Part shown: positions 16,646-23,886 of the stretch, piece by piece
How the letters are laid out: every line of letters begins with the position of its first letter
How positions within the stretch are numbered: position 1 is the stretch's first letter
Assembly (NCBI GenBank): GCA_900319695.1
Contig: ONPN01000001.1
Span: 1 to 64,000, forward strand
Reading direction: 5' to 3'
Source of the DNA: an uncultured Eubacteriales bacterium
Lineage (GTDB): Bacteria; Bacillota; Clostridia; Oscillospirales; Oscillospiraceae
DNA: 64,000 nt
Made by a program: the position numbers and the translations under genes
Notes under the pieces: generated by a model
Database searches by the model: none
The model's input: only the letters and a program-made list of their open reading frames with translations
Told to the model about the DNA's origin: nothing

Positions 16646-17854
16646 TTAACTCCTTTGCACTTCTTTTACAACGCAGTCTGCGCTGCCGTCCGCAAAGCGA
16701 AGGCTGATCTCGTCGCCGCTGTCTAACTGCGAAACGCTCTTTACACAGCCGCCCTTCGCGTCGCTCGCGATGGCGTAGCCGCGGGTCAGCACTCTGAGCG
16801 GACTCATGGCCTCCAGAGACGCCGTCAGGCCCACAAAGCGCTGACGGTCTCTGGCGAGCCGTCTCTCCTGGGCGGAGACAAGGCGCTCCCGGCAGCGGTC
16901 CAGCTCCATGCGGCGGATATCCAGCGCCGCCGTCGGGTCTGTCAGGACGCGGCGGTTTTGGCAGGCTTCAAGCCGCTCTCTCAGCGCGGCGAGCTGTTTT
17001 CGCATCCCCTGTGAGGCGCGCAGCTCAAAGCCCTCCAGCAGCTCAGCGATCTCCCGGCAGTCCGGGACCGCGATCTCCGCCGCATTCGAGGGTGTGGAGG
17101 CGCGTCTGTCGGCCACATAGTCTGAGATGGTGACGTCCGGCTCATGCCCGACGGCGGAGATGACCGGGAGACGGGAGGCATAGATGGCCCTCGCCACACG
17201 CTCGTCATTAAAAGCCCACAGGTCCTCGATGGACCCGCCGCCGCGCCCGGTGATGATGAGGTCTGCCACGTCAAATTCATTGGCGTAGCGGATCGCGCCC
17301 GCGATCTCCGCCGGGGCATCACTCCCCTGGACGCGCACCGGCAGCACCAGGAGCTTCGCCAGAGGCCAGCGTCTGCCGAGAATGCGGATCATGTCGTGTA
17401 CCGCCGCCCCGGCCGAGGAGGTGATGATCGCGATGCGGCCCGGAAAGCGCGGCAGCGGCTTTTTATGCGCCGGGTCGAAAAGGCCCTCCGCCTCGAGCTT
17501 TGCCTTGAGCTGTTCAAAGGCGACCTGGAGATCGCCCGTCCCCTCCGGCATCATCTGCGTGCAGTAGAGCTGATAGACGCCGTCCCGCGGGTAGACCGTG
17601 ACGCGGCCCCAGGCGGTGACGCCCATGCCGTTTTCCGGCCGGAAGCGCAGCTTTGAGGCGCTGCCCTTGAACATGACGCATTTGAGACTGCTCTCGCTGT
17701 CCTTGAGCGTGAAGTAGTGGTGGCCGGAGGGATACATCTTGTAGTTGGACAGCTCCCCTTTTACGCAGACGCCCGACAGAAAGGGCTGATCGTCCAGCAG
17801 GTCGCGGATGTAGAGGTTGAGCTGGGTAACAGTCAGGGCGCTGTCCATGTTCAC
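16646..17854 (-). CDS. xseA: Exodeoxyribonuclease VII large subunit
   Basis: This 402-residue protein has an N-terminal OB-fold (residues 5-100, SALTVTQLNLYIRDLL and ELSNYKMYPSGHHYFTLKD), the catalytic domain (about 130-320, with IAIITSSAGAAVHDM, TGRGGGSIEDLWAFNDE and SAVGHEPDVTISDYVADRRASTPS) and a C-terminal coiled coil. The GTG at 17854 overlaps the nusB stop (GTGA) and sits eight bases after GAG. An ATG two codons later is the alternative start. With XseB it forms the ssDNA exonuclease used in mismatch and recombination repair. Confidence 0.96.
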   Translation of the reverse strand: MNMDSALTVTQLNLYIRDLLDDQPFLSGVCVKGELSNYKMYPSGHHYFTLKDSESSLKCVMFKGSASKLRFRPENGMGVTAWGRVTVYPRDGVYQLYCTQMMPEGTGDLQVAFEQLKAKLEAEGLFDPAHKKPLPRFPGRIAIITSSAGAAVHDMIRILGRRWPLAKLLVLPVRVQGSDAPAEIAGAIRYANEFDVADLIITGRGGGSIEDLWAFNDERVARAIYASRLPVISAVGHEPDVTISDYVADRRASTPSNAAEIAVPDCREIAELLEGFELRASQGMRKQLAALRERLEACQNRRVLTDPTAALDIRRMELDRCRERLVSAQERRLARDRQRFVGLTASLEAMSPLRVLTRGYAIASDAKGGCVKSVSQLDSGDEISLRFADGSADCVVKEVQRS

Positions 17855-18300
17855 GTCGAAGTCTCGCCGCGCATATAGCCGCCGAGCACGCCGTTGACAA
17901 AGGCGACCGTATCCGGTTCGTCATAGCCCTTTGCAAGCTCCACCGCCTCGTTGATGGCGGCGGCGTTCGGAATGTCGTCCATATACAGGATCTCGCAGAG
18001 GGCGCAGCGCAGGACGGCCAGCGCCGTTTTGGAGATGCGTTCGAGCTTCCAGCCCTTGGCATAGCGGCGGATCTGCTCGTCGATCTCGTCCCGGTGCTCG
18101 TCGATCAGGGTGACGAGACTGGTGATATACTCCATCTGCCTGTCGTCCGGATATTGGGCGTAAAGCTCATCCTCTTTGGCGAGGCTGTCATAGTGCTCGC
18201 GCTCAAAGAAGCGCTCCATAAGCTCACTGGGCTGCTCGCCCGTGGCGGCGGCCGCAAAGCCGAGCTGAATGGCGATTTCTCTCGCCGTCTTTCTGGTCAT
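17851..18300 (-). CDS. nusB: Transcription antitermination factor NusB
   Basis: The 149-residue all-helical protein has the family landmarks TRKTAREIAIQLGFA, ISKTALAVLRCALCEILYMDDIPNAAAINEAVELAKGY and FVNGVLGG. NusB binds boxA RNA with NusE and promotes antitermination of rRNA operons. The insert at 20-50 is slightly longer than usual. The ATG follows GGAGG at seven bases. It is 15 bp after the Asp23-family gene. Confidence 0.95.
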   Translation of the reverse strand: MTRKTAREIAIQLGFAAAATGEQPSELMERFFEREHYDSLAKEDELYAQYPDDRQMEYITSLVTLIDEHRDEIDEQIRRYAKGWKLERISKTALAVLRCALCEILYMDDIPNAAAINEAVELAKGYDEPDTVAFVNGVLGGYMRGETST

Positions 18301-18315
18301 GTCGATACCTCCGTT

Positions 18316-18678
18316 TTATTTATCAAAGGAGATGCCGGAAACGTGGACGTTGACCTCCGCCTGCTCAAGCCCGGTCGAAGCCTGGATCATGGACATGACC
18401 TTCTCCTGTACCTCGCGCGCGACCTGGACGATGTTGCAGCCGTACATGACGTTGATGATGACGTCGACAATGATCCTGCCGTCCACGAACTGAACCTTGA
18501 CGCCCTTGCTGACCGTTTTCAGACCGATCAGCTCGGCAAGCTCGGTCCCCGCGGTATAGGACAGACCGGCCACGCCCTCGACCTCGCCGACAACGGATTT
18601 GACGATGTCGGTGATGACTTCTTCCGAAATATTGATACTGCCTTTTTCCGCCTGGCAGCTGATATAATTCTCGCCCAT
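18316..18678 (-). CDS. Asp23/Gls24 family envelope stress response protein
   Basis: This 120-residue cytosolic protein has the Asp23 core GSINISEEVITDIVKSVVGEVEGVAGL and DGRIIVDVIINVMYGCNIVQVAREVQEKV. The family (YqhY/YloU in Bacillus) is associated with envelope stress and control of fatty-acid synthesis. The copy next to nusB corresponds to yqhY. GGAGG precedes the ATG. A TACAAT box about 20 bp before the ribosome binding site could be its promoter, but no good -35 box was found. Confidence 0.9.
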   Translation of the reverse strand: MGENYISCQAEKGSINISEEVITDIVKSVVGEVEGVAGLSYTAGTELAELIGLKTVSKGVKVQFVDGRIIVDVIINVMYGCNIVQVAREVQEKVMSMIQASTGLEQAEVNVHVSGISFDK

Positions 18679-18772
18679 AACGAACCTCCAAACTAAAATC
18701 GTGTTATTGTATCACATCCGCCTAAAAAAAGAAAGCTCTTTTCTTTTAATTCCGCTTTAAAATGCAAAAATA

Positions 18773-18801
18773 TTCAGGCGCGTCTTTTCGGCGCGCCTGA
18801 A
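18773..18801 (-). terminator. Terminator of the spoIIIA operon
   Basis: A 10-bp GC-rich stem (TTCAGGCGCG / CGCGCCTGAA) with loop TCTTTTCG is followed on the minus strand by TATTTTT. It lies four bases after the spoIIIAH stop. Confidence 0.85.
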
Positions 18802-18804
18802 CTG

Positions 18805-19344
18805 TCAGGCTTTGACTTCAATGATACTGAGCTGCGAGGGGCTGTAGTTTGTCTCGGTGCAGATCACATCCGTGATACGGGCGACGGCCTCCTCGCTCAG
18901 GCCCTCTACCGGGGCCGGGACGGCTACCGTGACCCTGTCGGTGCCTATGTAGACCACGCAGTCCTCAAAATTCTTTGCCAGCAGGAGGTTTTCGATCTGT
19001 GTCTCCTGCAGCGACCAGGCGGCCATATTGGTGATGGCGCTCATGGCCCCGTCAATGGTCTCCTGCGAGGCCGCGTCCGAGGCGGCCGCCGTCTGTAATA
19101 GCTCCAGCGCCTCATCCCGCGACACCTGACGGGTCAGTCTCGCCTCGGCAAAATACTCCGTGCCCGAGGTGACGAGCGTCTTTTCAAACTCCACCTGGGC
19201 CGCCGCCATGGCCTCGTCCTCCGCGTAGACCATCTCGGCGTCCGGCTTGCCCCAGCGGCTGTTGTAGCTCCAGTTGAGGGCCACCGCCGCGCAGACAAAC
19301 ATCATCACCGCCAGCATGGTCAGATTCCTTTTTCGATTCTTCAT
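18805..19344 (-). CDS. spoIIIAH: Stage III sporulation protein AH
   Basis: The 179-residue protein has a short cytoplasmic N-terminus, one membrane helix (about 10-28, MLAVMMFVCAAVALNWSYN) and an extracytoplasmic domain with the YscJ/FliF-like ring-building fold at about 90-175 (NLLLAKNFEDCVVYIGTDRVTVAVPA). In sporulation it sits in the mother-cell membrane, binds SpoIIQ across the intermembrane space and forms a ring of the feeding-tube complex. It is the last gene of the operon, 21 bp after spoIIIAG. Confidence 0.93.
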   Translation of the reverse strand: MKNRKRNLTMLAVMMFVCAAVALNWSYNSRWGKPDAEMVYAEDEAMAAAQVEFEKTLVTSGTEYFAEARLTRQVSRDEALELLQTAAASDAASQETIDGAMSAITNMAAWSLQETQIENLLLAKNFEDCVVYIGTDRVTVAVPAPVEGLSEEAVARITDVICTETNYSPSQLSIIEVKA

Positions 19345-19365
19345 GTTGCCAGATCTCCTCCCCGT

Positions 19366-19692
19366 TCAAGTCCTTAATTTCAAAATGATGATCCTGTCAG
19401 AGCCAAAGCCAGTATATGCGGCGGCGGCGCGTATCATGTCAAGCCGTACCTTGGCGTCCGCCGCCCCGGTGCAGGCGACAATGACGCCGCTTTCGGAGAT
19501 CAGGACCCTGGCCTCCCCCACGCCCTTCACCTGGGAGAGCAGCGCCGCCAGCTCCTCCTGTGCGCTGGGGGCCGGATCGCTCCGTTTCTCCGACGTCGGG
19601 ATCAGCAGCAGGGCTAGCCCGATCAGGAGGATGAGCAGCGGGTATTTGTACTTTTCCAGTTTCGCCGGAAGAGCGCTCCAGTCCTTATTCAT
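19366..19692 (-). CDS. spoIIIAG: Stage III sporulation protein AG
   Basis: The 108-residue protein has one N-terminal membrane helix (about 17-30, YPLLILLIGLALLLIP) and a ring-building-motif domain (45-108, EELAALLSQVKGVGEARVLI). It is shorter than the B. subtilis protein, which has a large beta-barrel insert that is missing here. Its ATG overlaps the spoIIIAF stop region by 8 bp. Confidence 0.92.
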   Translation of the reverse strand: MNKDWSALPAKLEKYKYPLLILLIGLALLLIPTSEKRSDPAPSAQEELAALLSQVKGVGEARVLISESGVIVACTGAADAKVRLDMIRAAAAYTGFGSDRIIILKLRT

Positions 19693-20164
19693 TCAGCGTC
19701 CACTCCTGTCTTTCCGGCGGTATCCCCAGCTCGTCGCGGAGCTGCCCGACCAGCCGCTCCGCCTCCTCCGGGCTTCCGTCCGCGCGAACCGAAGCCGCGT
19801 ACGGCAGCCAGTTTCCCCACTCGTCCTGCGCAAGCTCCACTGTCACGCCCGAAACCTTCAGGCCATGCTTTGACGCCTGCTCCTCCAGCCAGCGCTCGCA
19901 GTTTTTCTGCAAAAGCAGCTTTTTCAAAAGCGTCTCGCTCTTAGCGCGGCTCATCATGATTTCCGCCTCCGCGCTGTTGAACTTTGCCTCGCCGAGAGAG
20001 AACAGGTCGTAGTCAAAACCATGCACGGGCGCGACGGCGGCGGTGACCAGGACGGCGGTAAAGAGCATTCCCATCACGCGCCGGACGCCGCCCGCCGGAC
20101 ACAGAAACAAAAGCGCGCCGCCGAAAACGCTCAGCGCGATCAAAGTCCTTAAAACCGCCTGCAT
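19685..20164 (-). CDS. spoIIIAF: Stage III sporulation protein AF
   Basis: The real start is the ATG sharing a base with the spoIIIAE stop (TGATG), giving 159 residues. Two membrane helices lie at about 5-22 and 28-45 (TLIALSVFGGALLFLCP and VMGMLFTAVLVTAAVAP). A soluble domain with a ring-building-like fold follows (CERWLEEQASKHGLKVSGVTVELAQDEWG). It overlaps spoIIIAG by 8 bp. Confidence 0.9.
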   Translation of the reverse strand: MQAVLRTLIALSVFGGALLFLCPAGGVRRVMGMLFTAVLVTAAVAPVHGFDYDLFSLGEAKFNSAEAEIMMSRAKSETLLKKLLLQKNCERWLEEQASKHGLKVSGVTVELAQDEWGNWLPYAASVRADGSPEEAERLVGQLRDELGIPPERQEWTLNE

Positions 20165-21258
20165 CAGCCTGTCACCGCCTTCATCCCTGTCGTAAACGCG
20201 AGAAAGAGCATCACGGCGCTGCATCCGAGCAGCCCCATCAGCATGGCCGCGGCACTGCCGACACAGGAAAAGAGCTGTTTTAAGCGCGGACTCTGCAGAG
20301 ACTCCGCCACGGCCGCGACGGTTTTAAACACAAAATGCTTGACCGCCAGCACCGCAAACGGGCCGACGCTGATGGCGCAGACCGCGATGAGGCCGAAGAC
20401 GCCTGTACAGCTGCGCACCAGCGCGGCCGCAGAGAGGAGGGCGGCGGAGGCGTCCGAGATCATGCCGCCGACCACCGGCAGAGCGCCCGAAATCACGCTG
20501 CGCGCCGTTTTGATCGCGGCCGCGTCCACGGAGGTGCTGATGAGGGCGCTCATGCTGAGGTAGGCGGTAAAGGCGAGGGCCGCGTATGTCATCACCGTCC
20601 TGGCCGCCCAGCGGACGAGCTTCTCAACAGCGCCGAGGATGGGATTTGCAAACAGCACGCCGGTAAGCCCGAGGGCGAGGTCTGCATATATGAGCGGGAT
20701 CACCGCCTTCTGCGCAAGACTCATCATCACGTCCAGGGCGAACGTTGCCGCCGCATAGCGCACGGCGGCGGAGCTCACCGCCCCGGCTGCCGCCGCGGCG
20801 GTATAAATCACCGGCAGGGCCGCCTTGGAGTAGTCGGAGAGCCTGTACATGGCCTGCGCGGTCTGCCCGATCAGCGTGTTGACGCCGCCCGCGAGCAGGA
20901 TGGCGGCGGCGCAGGCGGCGGACATTTCGATCAGGTCCCGGATCTTCTCCTCCTGGCACACCGCGCAGAGGAGGGCGTTGAGAAACAGCAGCGCCAGGAG
21001 ATTTGCCGCAAAGCCGAGGCTTGAATGAAGCTCCGCGCGCAGCCTGTCGGCAAAGGCGCGCCATAGCCGGGACAGCGCCGCGCCCGCGTCATAGCGCTCG
21101 AGCCCGACACTGCCGCTGATCGCGGCCTCCTCCTCGCTCAGAGCGCGTTCCATGGCTTTGGCGTCGAAGGCGTCCAGCGCGCTCTCGCCGAGGTCCTCGG
21201 CGTAGGCCCGCCCGATAAAGGCGGGGAGTATCACAATCAGGATCAGCAGTCGTTTCAC
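20164..21258 (-). CDS. spoIIIAE: Stage III sporulation protein AE
   Basis: The 364-residue polytopic protein starts at a GTG that overlaps the spoIIIAD stop (GTGA) and opens a signal-like helix (KRLLILIVILPAFIG). After a polar segment there are about seven or eight membrane helices from residue 95 to the end. Conserved blocks include LPVVGGMISDASAALLSAAALVRSCTG, split by two short loops, and SCVGSAAAMLMGLLGC. SpoIIIAE resembles a permease-like core of the channel. The frame stays open upstream to 21624, but that part overlaps spoIIIAD and is not coding. Confidence 0.93.
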   Translation of the reverse strand: MKRLLILIVILPAFIGRAYAEDLGESALDAFDAKAMERALSEEEAAISGSVGLERYDAGAALSRLWRAFADRLRAELHSSLGFAANLLALLFLNALLCAVCQEEKIRDLIEMSAACAAAILLAGGVNTLIGQTAQAMYRLSDYSKAALPVIYTAAAAAGAVSSAAVRYAAATFALDVMMSLAQKAVIPLIYADLALGLTGVLFANPILGAVEKLVRWAARTVMTYAALAFTAYLSMSALISTSVDAAAIKTARSVISGALPVVGGMISDASAALLSAAALVRSCTGVFGLIAVCAISVGPFAVLAVKHFVFKTVAAVAESLQSPRLKQLFSCVGSAAAMLMGLLGCSAVMLFLAFTTGMKAVTG

Positions 21259-21641
21259 AGCAGCCCGCCTATCGTCGTCAGCATGGTAAAGATCATGGGC
21301 ATTGAGACTGCGACGGCGCAGAGCGTCCCCGCGAGCTCCACCGCTGAGGCCAGCGCCGCCTGGGAGGCGTCCCGGCAGAGATCCGCGCCGAGCCTGCTCG
21401 CCGCCGCGATACCGAGACATTTGAGCATGGGCCTCATCTGCATCGTCGTATCCGCAAAAATCTTCTCCGCCTCCCGGAAGGAGGAGATCGTCTTCTCCAA
21501 CAGCGAGGCAGAGGCAAGCAGCAGCGTCACCACCGTCAACGCTGCGAGGGCGAAGGAGAGCTCCGGATTCATCCGGCGTATCATCAGACTCACAAGGGCG
21601 CTGAAAATGGCCAGCGCCGCGCACTTGACCGCAAGCTCCAT
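21255..21641 (-). CDS. spoIIIAD: Stage III sporulation protein AD
   Basis: The 128-residue integral membrane protein has about four helices. Family landmarks are NPELSFALAALTVVTLLLASASLLE and LGIAAASRLGADLCRDASQAALASAVELAGT. It is a putative export-apparatus-like subunit of the SpoIIIA complex. It starts 1 bp after the spoIIIAC stop and is coupled to spoIIIAE by a 4-bp overlap. Confidence 0.95.
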   Translation of the reverse strand: MELAVKCAALAIFSALVSLMIRRMNPELSFALAALTVVTLLLASASLLEKTISSFREAEKIFADTTMQMRPMLKCLGIAAASRLGADLCRDASQAALASAVELAGTLCAVAVSMPMIFTMLTTIGGLL

Positions 21642-21642
21642 C

Positions 21643-21837
21643 CTACAGCCCGAACAGCGCCTTGATCATATGGAACAGCTCGCTGATCTTCTGCACCACG
21701 ACCATCAGCACCACGACCAGGGCCGTGATGGTGGTCATCAGCGCCTGCTCCTCACGGCCGGAGCGCTGCAGCAGGATGTTCAAAACGGCGACCAGGATCC
21801 CGACCGCCGCGATCTTGAAAATCAAATCGACGTCCAT
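21643..21837 (-). CDS. spoIIIAC: Stage III sporulation protein AC
   Basis: This 64-residue, two-helix membrane protein matches SpoIIIAC in size and pattern (DLIFKIAAVGILVAVLNILLQRSGREEQALM). The GREEQA turn between the helices is the family hallmark. It lies 8 bp after spoIIIAB. Confidence 0.95.
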   Translation of the reverse strand: MDVDLIFKIAAVGILVAVLNILLQRSGREEQALMTTITALVVVLMVVVQKISELFHMIKALFGL

Positions 21838-21845
21838 GTTTTCTC

Positions 21846-22355
21846 CTAAATCAGGATGATCCCGACGAGCGCGGCCGCCGCCAGACTCAGCCCAAGCGTC
21901 AGGCGCTTTGTCTGGGGCAGCGACTGACGCTGCGCGTCCAGACGGCGGCAGAGCACAGCCCGGCAGCTCTCGACCGCCCGGAGCTGCGTCTCCAGCTCGT
22001 AGCGGCCGAGAACCGTGCCGAGTTCTTCAAGCGCCTGCGCGGCTTCCCTGTCCGACAGGGCGGGCGCCGCGCCCAGGGCGGTTTTCCACAGTGCGCAGAA
22101 GCTGTATCCGCCGAGCCTGTCCATGGAGGCGGCAAGCGCCCGCAGAAATACCTCGGCGGCTCCGTCGCTTCCCGGGATCAGCTCGCCGATCAGCTCCGGC
22201 ATCGGGGCAGCGTCCCTGCCGAGCAGGCCGCCGAGCTGCTCGAGCATGGCGCAGAAGGAGGCAAGGCAGTCCGCCCCGCGCTTTTTTGAGCCGATATGCA
22301 GCAGCGAAAAAAGCAGGGCCGCGAGCTGCAACAGTGCAAAACCGGCGATTCTCAC
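21846..22355 (-). CDS. spoIIIAB: Stage III sporulation protein AB
   Basis: The 169-residue protein has a helix at each end (about 4-20 and 150-168) and a helical middle resembling type II secretion GspF domains, with SFCALWKTAL and ALEELGTVLGRYE as family features. It probably forms the membrane platform for the SpoIIIAA ATPase. It overlaps spoIIIAA by 4 bp. Confidence 0.9.
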   Translation of the reverse strand: MRIAGFALLQLAALLFSLLHIGSKKRGADCLASFCAMLEQLGGLLGRDAAPMPELIGELIPGSDGAAEVFLRALAASMDRLGGYSFCALWKTALGAAPALSDREAAQALEELGTVLGRYELETQLRAVESCRAVLCRRLDAQRQSLPQTKRLTLGLSLAAAALVGIILI

Positions 22356-23212
22356 CCGTCCAGACTCTCCCTGTCGTAGATGCGCTTCCCGCCGAGGCAG
22401 CGTATCGTCACCAGCTCACGGAAGACGCCCTCTGTCAGCAGCTTTCTGTACAGTGGGCGGCGCAGCATGTCCTCCCGGTCTCGCCCGTGAGCGGCCGCAA
22501 AGAGCAGCACGCCGCAGCCCGCGATCTGCTCCACGGCCCGCAGGTCTTCCTCGTCCGTGATCTCGTCCATAGCGATGATCTGCGGGTTCATGCCCCGCAG
22601 CAGCATCATGGCTGCCCGCCCCTTCGGAACACCGACCAGCACGTCGCTGCTCTGCCCAAGATCAAACTGCGCCTCCCCGGTATAGCAGGCTGACAGCTCG
22701 TTTCGTTCGTCGATCACCGCCACGCGCATGGAGCGCGCGGCAGCGCGGATCAGCTCCCTGAGAAAGCTCGTTTTCCCGACGCCCGGAGGCGCGGCGATCA
22801 GGACGTTCGTCGGCGCGGGACGGAGCAGCTTTTCGATCAGCGTCATGCAGTCCGGTGCGCAGCCGCGGGGGATGCGGATGGCAAGAGAGCTGAAGGAGCG
22901 CAGACCGTTCATTGTCTCGCCGCCGTACACAGCCTCGCCGCAGACGCCGATGCGAAGACCCCTGTAGCTGATATACCCGCCGCGGATCGCCGGGGCCGCC
23001 GCGTGGATGGACGCGCCCGTCGCCTTCTCGAGCACATGCAGCAGCGCCTCCCGGCTGACGCTTGATGCGTTCACCGTCTGTTCCCTGCCCGCGATCACGA
23101 CGCCGGGCGGTCTGCCGCGCCGCAGACGCAGCTCCTCCGCGTCCGGGTATGCCGTCAGCGCCTTTGCAAGGGGTTCTGGCAAAAGGCTCAGGGCCATTGT
23201 CCATGCGTCCAT
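22352..23212 (-). CDS. spoIIIAA: Stage III sporulation protein AA (secretion-type ATPase)
   Basis: The chosen ATG, with GGGAAGTG before it, gives 286 residues. An upstream extension would run through the promoter. The ATPase has Walker A APPGVGKTSFLREL at about 140, Walker B AMMLLRGMNPQIIAMDEIT near 210, and the conserved EELRLRRGRPPGV near residue 30. It resembles GspE/VirB11-like secretion ATPases and powers the mother cell-forespore channel. It is the first gene of spoIIIAA-AH and is preceded by a sigma-E-like promoter. Confidence 0.94.
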   Translation of the reverse strand: MDAWTMALSLLPEPLAKALTAYPDAEELRLRRGRPPGVVIAGREQTVNASSVSREALLHVLEKATGASIHAAAPAIRGGYISYRGLRIGVCGEAVYGGETMNGLRSFSSLAIRIPRGCAPDCMTLIEKLLRPAPTNVLIAAPPGVGKTSFLRELIRAAARSMRVAVIDERNELSACYTGEAQFDLGQSSDVLVGVPKGRAAMMLLRGMNPQIIAMDEITDEEDLRAVEQIAGCGVLLFAAAHGRDREDMLRRPLYRKLLTEGVFRELVTIRCLGGKRIYDRESLDG

Positions 23213-23231
23213 CTCATCACTTCCCACGGAC

Positions 23232-23261
23232 AATCTATGCGCCGCAATCTCTGAATATGAA
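23232..23261 (-). promoter_or_regulatory. Sigma-E-like promoter of the spoIIIA operon
   Basis: On the minus strand TTCATATT (23261-23254) is followed after 14 bp by CATAGATT (23239-23232). This fits the mother-cell sigma-E pattern (about kmATATT, 14-15 bp, CATACAnT). The predicted start is about 12 bases before the ATG, so the leader is very short. Confidence 0.75.
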
Positions 23262-23292
23262 AACAGAGCTCCGCCCGAAAGCAAAGCTCTGT
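23259..23292 (-). terminator. Terminator between the HAD gene and spoIIIAA
   Basis: An 8-bp stem ACAGAGCT/AGCTCTGT (23292-23263) with a 14-base loop is followed on the minus strand by TTTTC. It insulates the spoIIIA promoter from upstream transcription. The T tract touches the sigma-E -35 element. Confidence 0.65.
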
Positions 23293-23307
23293 TGAAAACC
23301 GATTATT

Positions 23308-23874
23308 CTATTTTTTCCCGGGCCAGGGGAACAGCCGATGCTTCTTGACCAAAAAAGCTCTATCCGCGATGTCGGCCATGGGGCTGTCGGTGAGGGAGTC
23401 GGAATAAAAGGCTTCCGTGCGGCCGTGGGGATGCAGACTGTAGAAGCGCCGCACCTTCTCGTGGTCGTGGCAGTTTTCACCGCTGATGCGCCCGCTGCGG
23501 CTGTCCATCTCGGTCGCGATCAGCCGGACGCCCAGCTTGTCGCAGATCGGCTGGAGCAGAAAGCGGGGCGAGGCGGAGAGAATCAGATCGTCGCTGCGCT
23601 TCTGGGCCAGATACCAGGCCCCGATGCGCCTCTCGTTTTTGCGCCAGAAAGCGGCCACCGCTTCGTCGATATCCCGTATCTCCGACAGGAAGGAGAAGAG
23701 CTGCTGCTTGAGCTCCCGGGCGCTGACCTCTCCCCTTCGGTAGCGCAGCGCCATGCGCAGGCTTTTCGGCAGCGTCGGCAGGAGCGCCGAGGGATAGCGC
23801 CGCAGGCAGAAGCGGAAGAAGCAGGCGGAGCTGTCCGGGTAAAATATCGTTTTATCAAAATCGTAGGTGTTCAT
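23308..23874 (-). CDS. HAD superfamily (IB) phosphatase
   Basis: This 188-residue protein has the HAD nucleophile motif DFDKT (Asp5, Asp7), motif II LSASP near residue 100, and motif III/IV Lys and Asp in HDHEKVRRF and YSDSLTDSPMADIA. The helical cap between 12 and 90 is of the phosphoserine phosphatase-like C1 type. The substrate is not evident. Phospholipid or small phosphomonoester phosphatases are common in this group. It starts 12 bp after the P-type ATPase stop, so the two are probably co-transcribed. Confidence 0.8.
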   Translation of the reverse strand: MNTYDFDKTIFYPDSSACFFRFCLRRYPSALLPTLPKSLRMALRYRRGEVSARELKQQLFSFLSEIRDIDEAVAAFWRKNERRIGAWYLAQKRSDDLILSASPRFLLQPICDKLGVRLIATEMDSRSGRISGENCHDHEKVRRFYSLHPHGRTEAFYSDSLTDSPMADIADRAFLVKKHRLFPWPGKK

Positions 23875-23886
23875 AAATCGCAGTTC

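Noticed and set aside
20164-21624. Long extension upstream of spoIIIAE
   Set aside because: The extra part overlaps spoIIIAD in another frame. The GTG at 21258 overlapping the spoIIIAD stop fits operon coupling.
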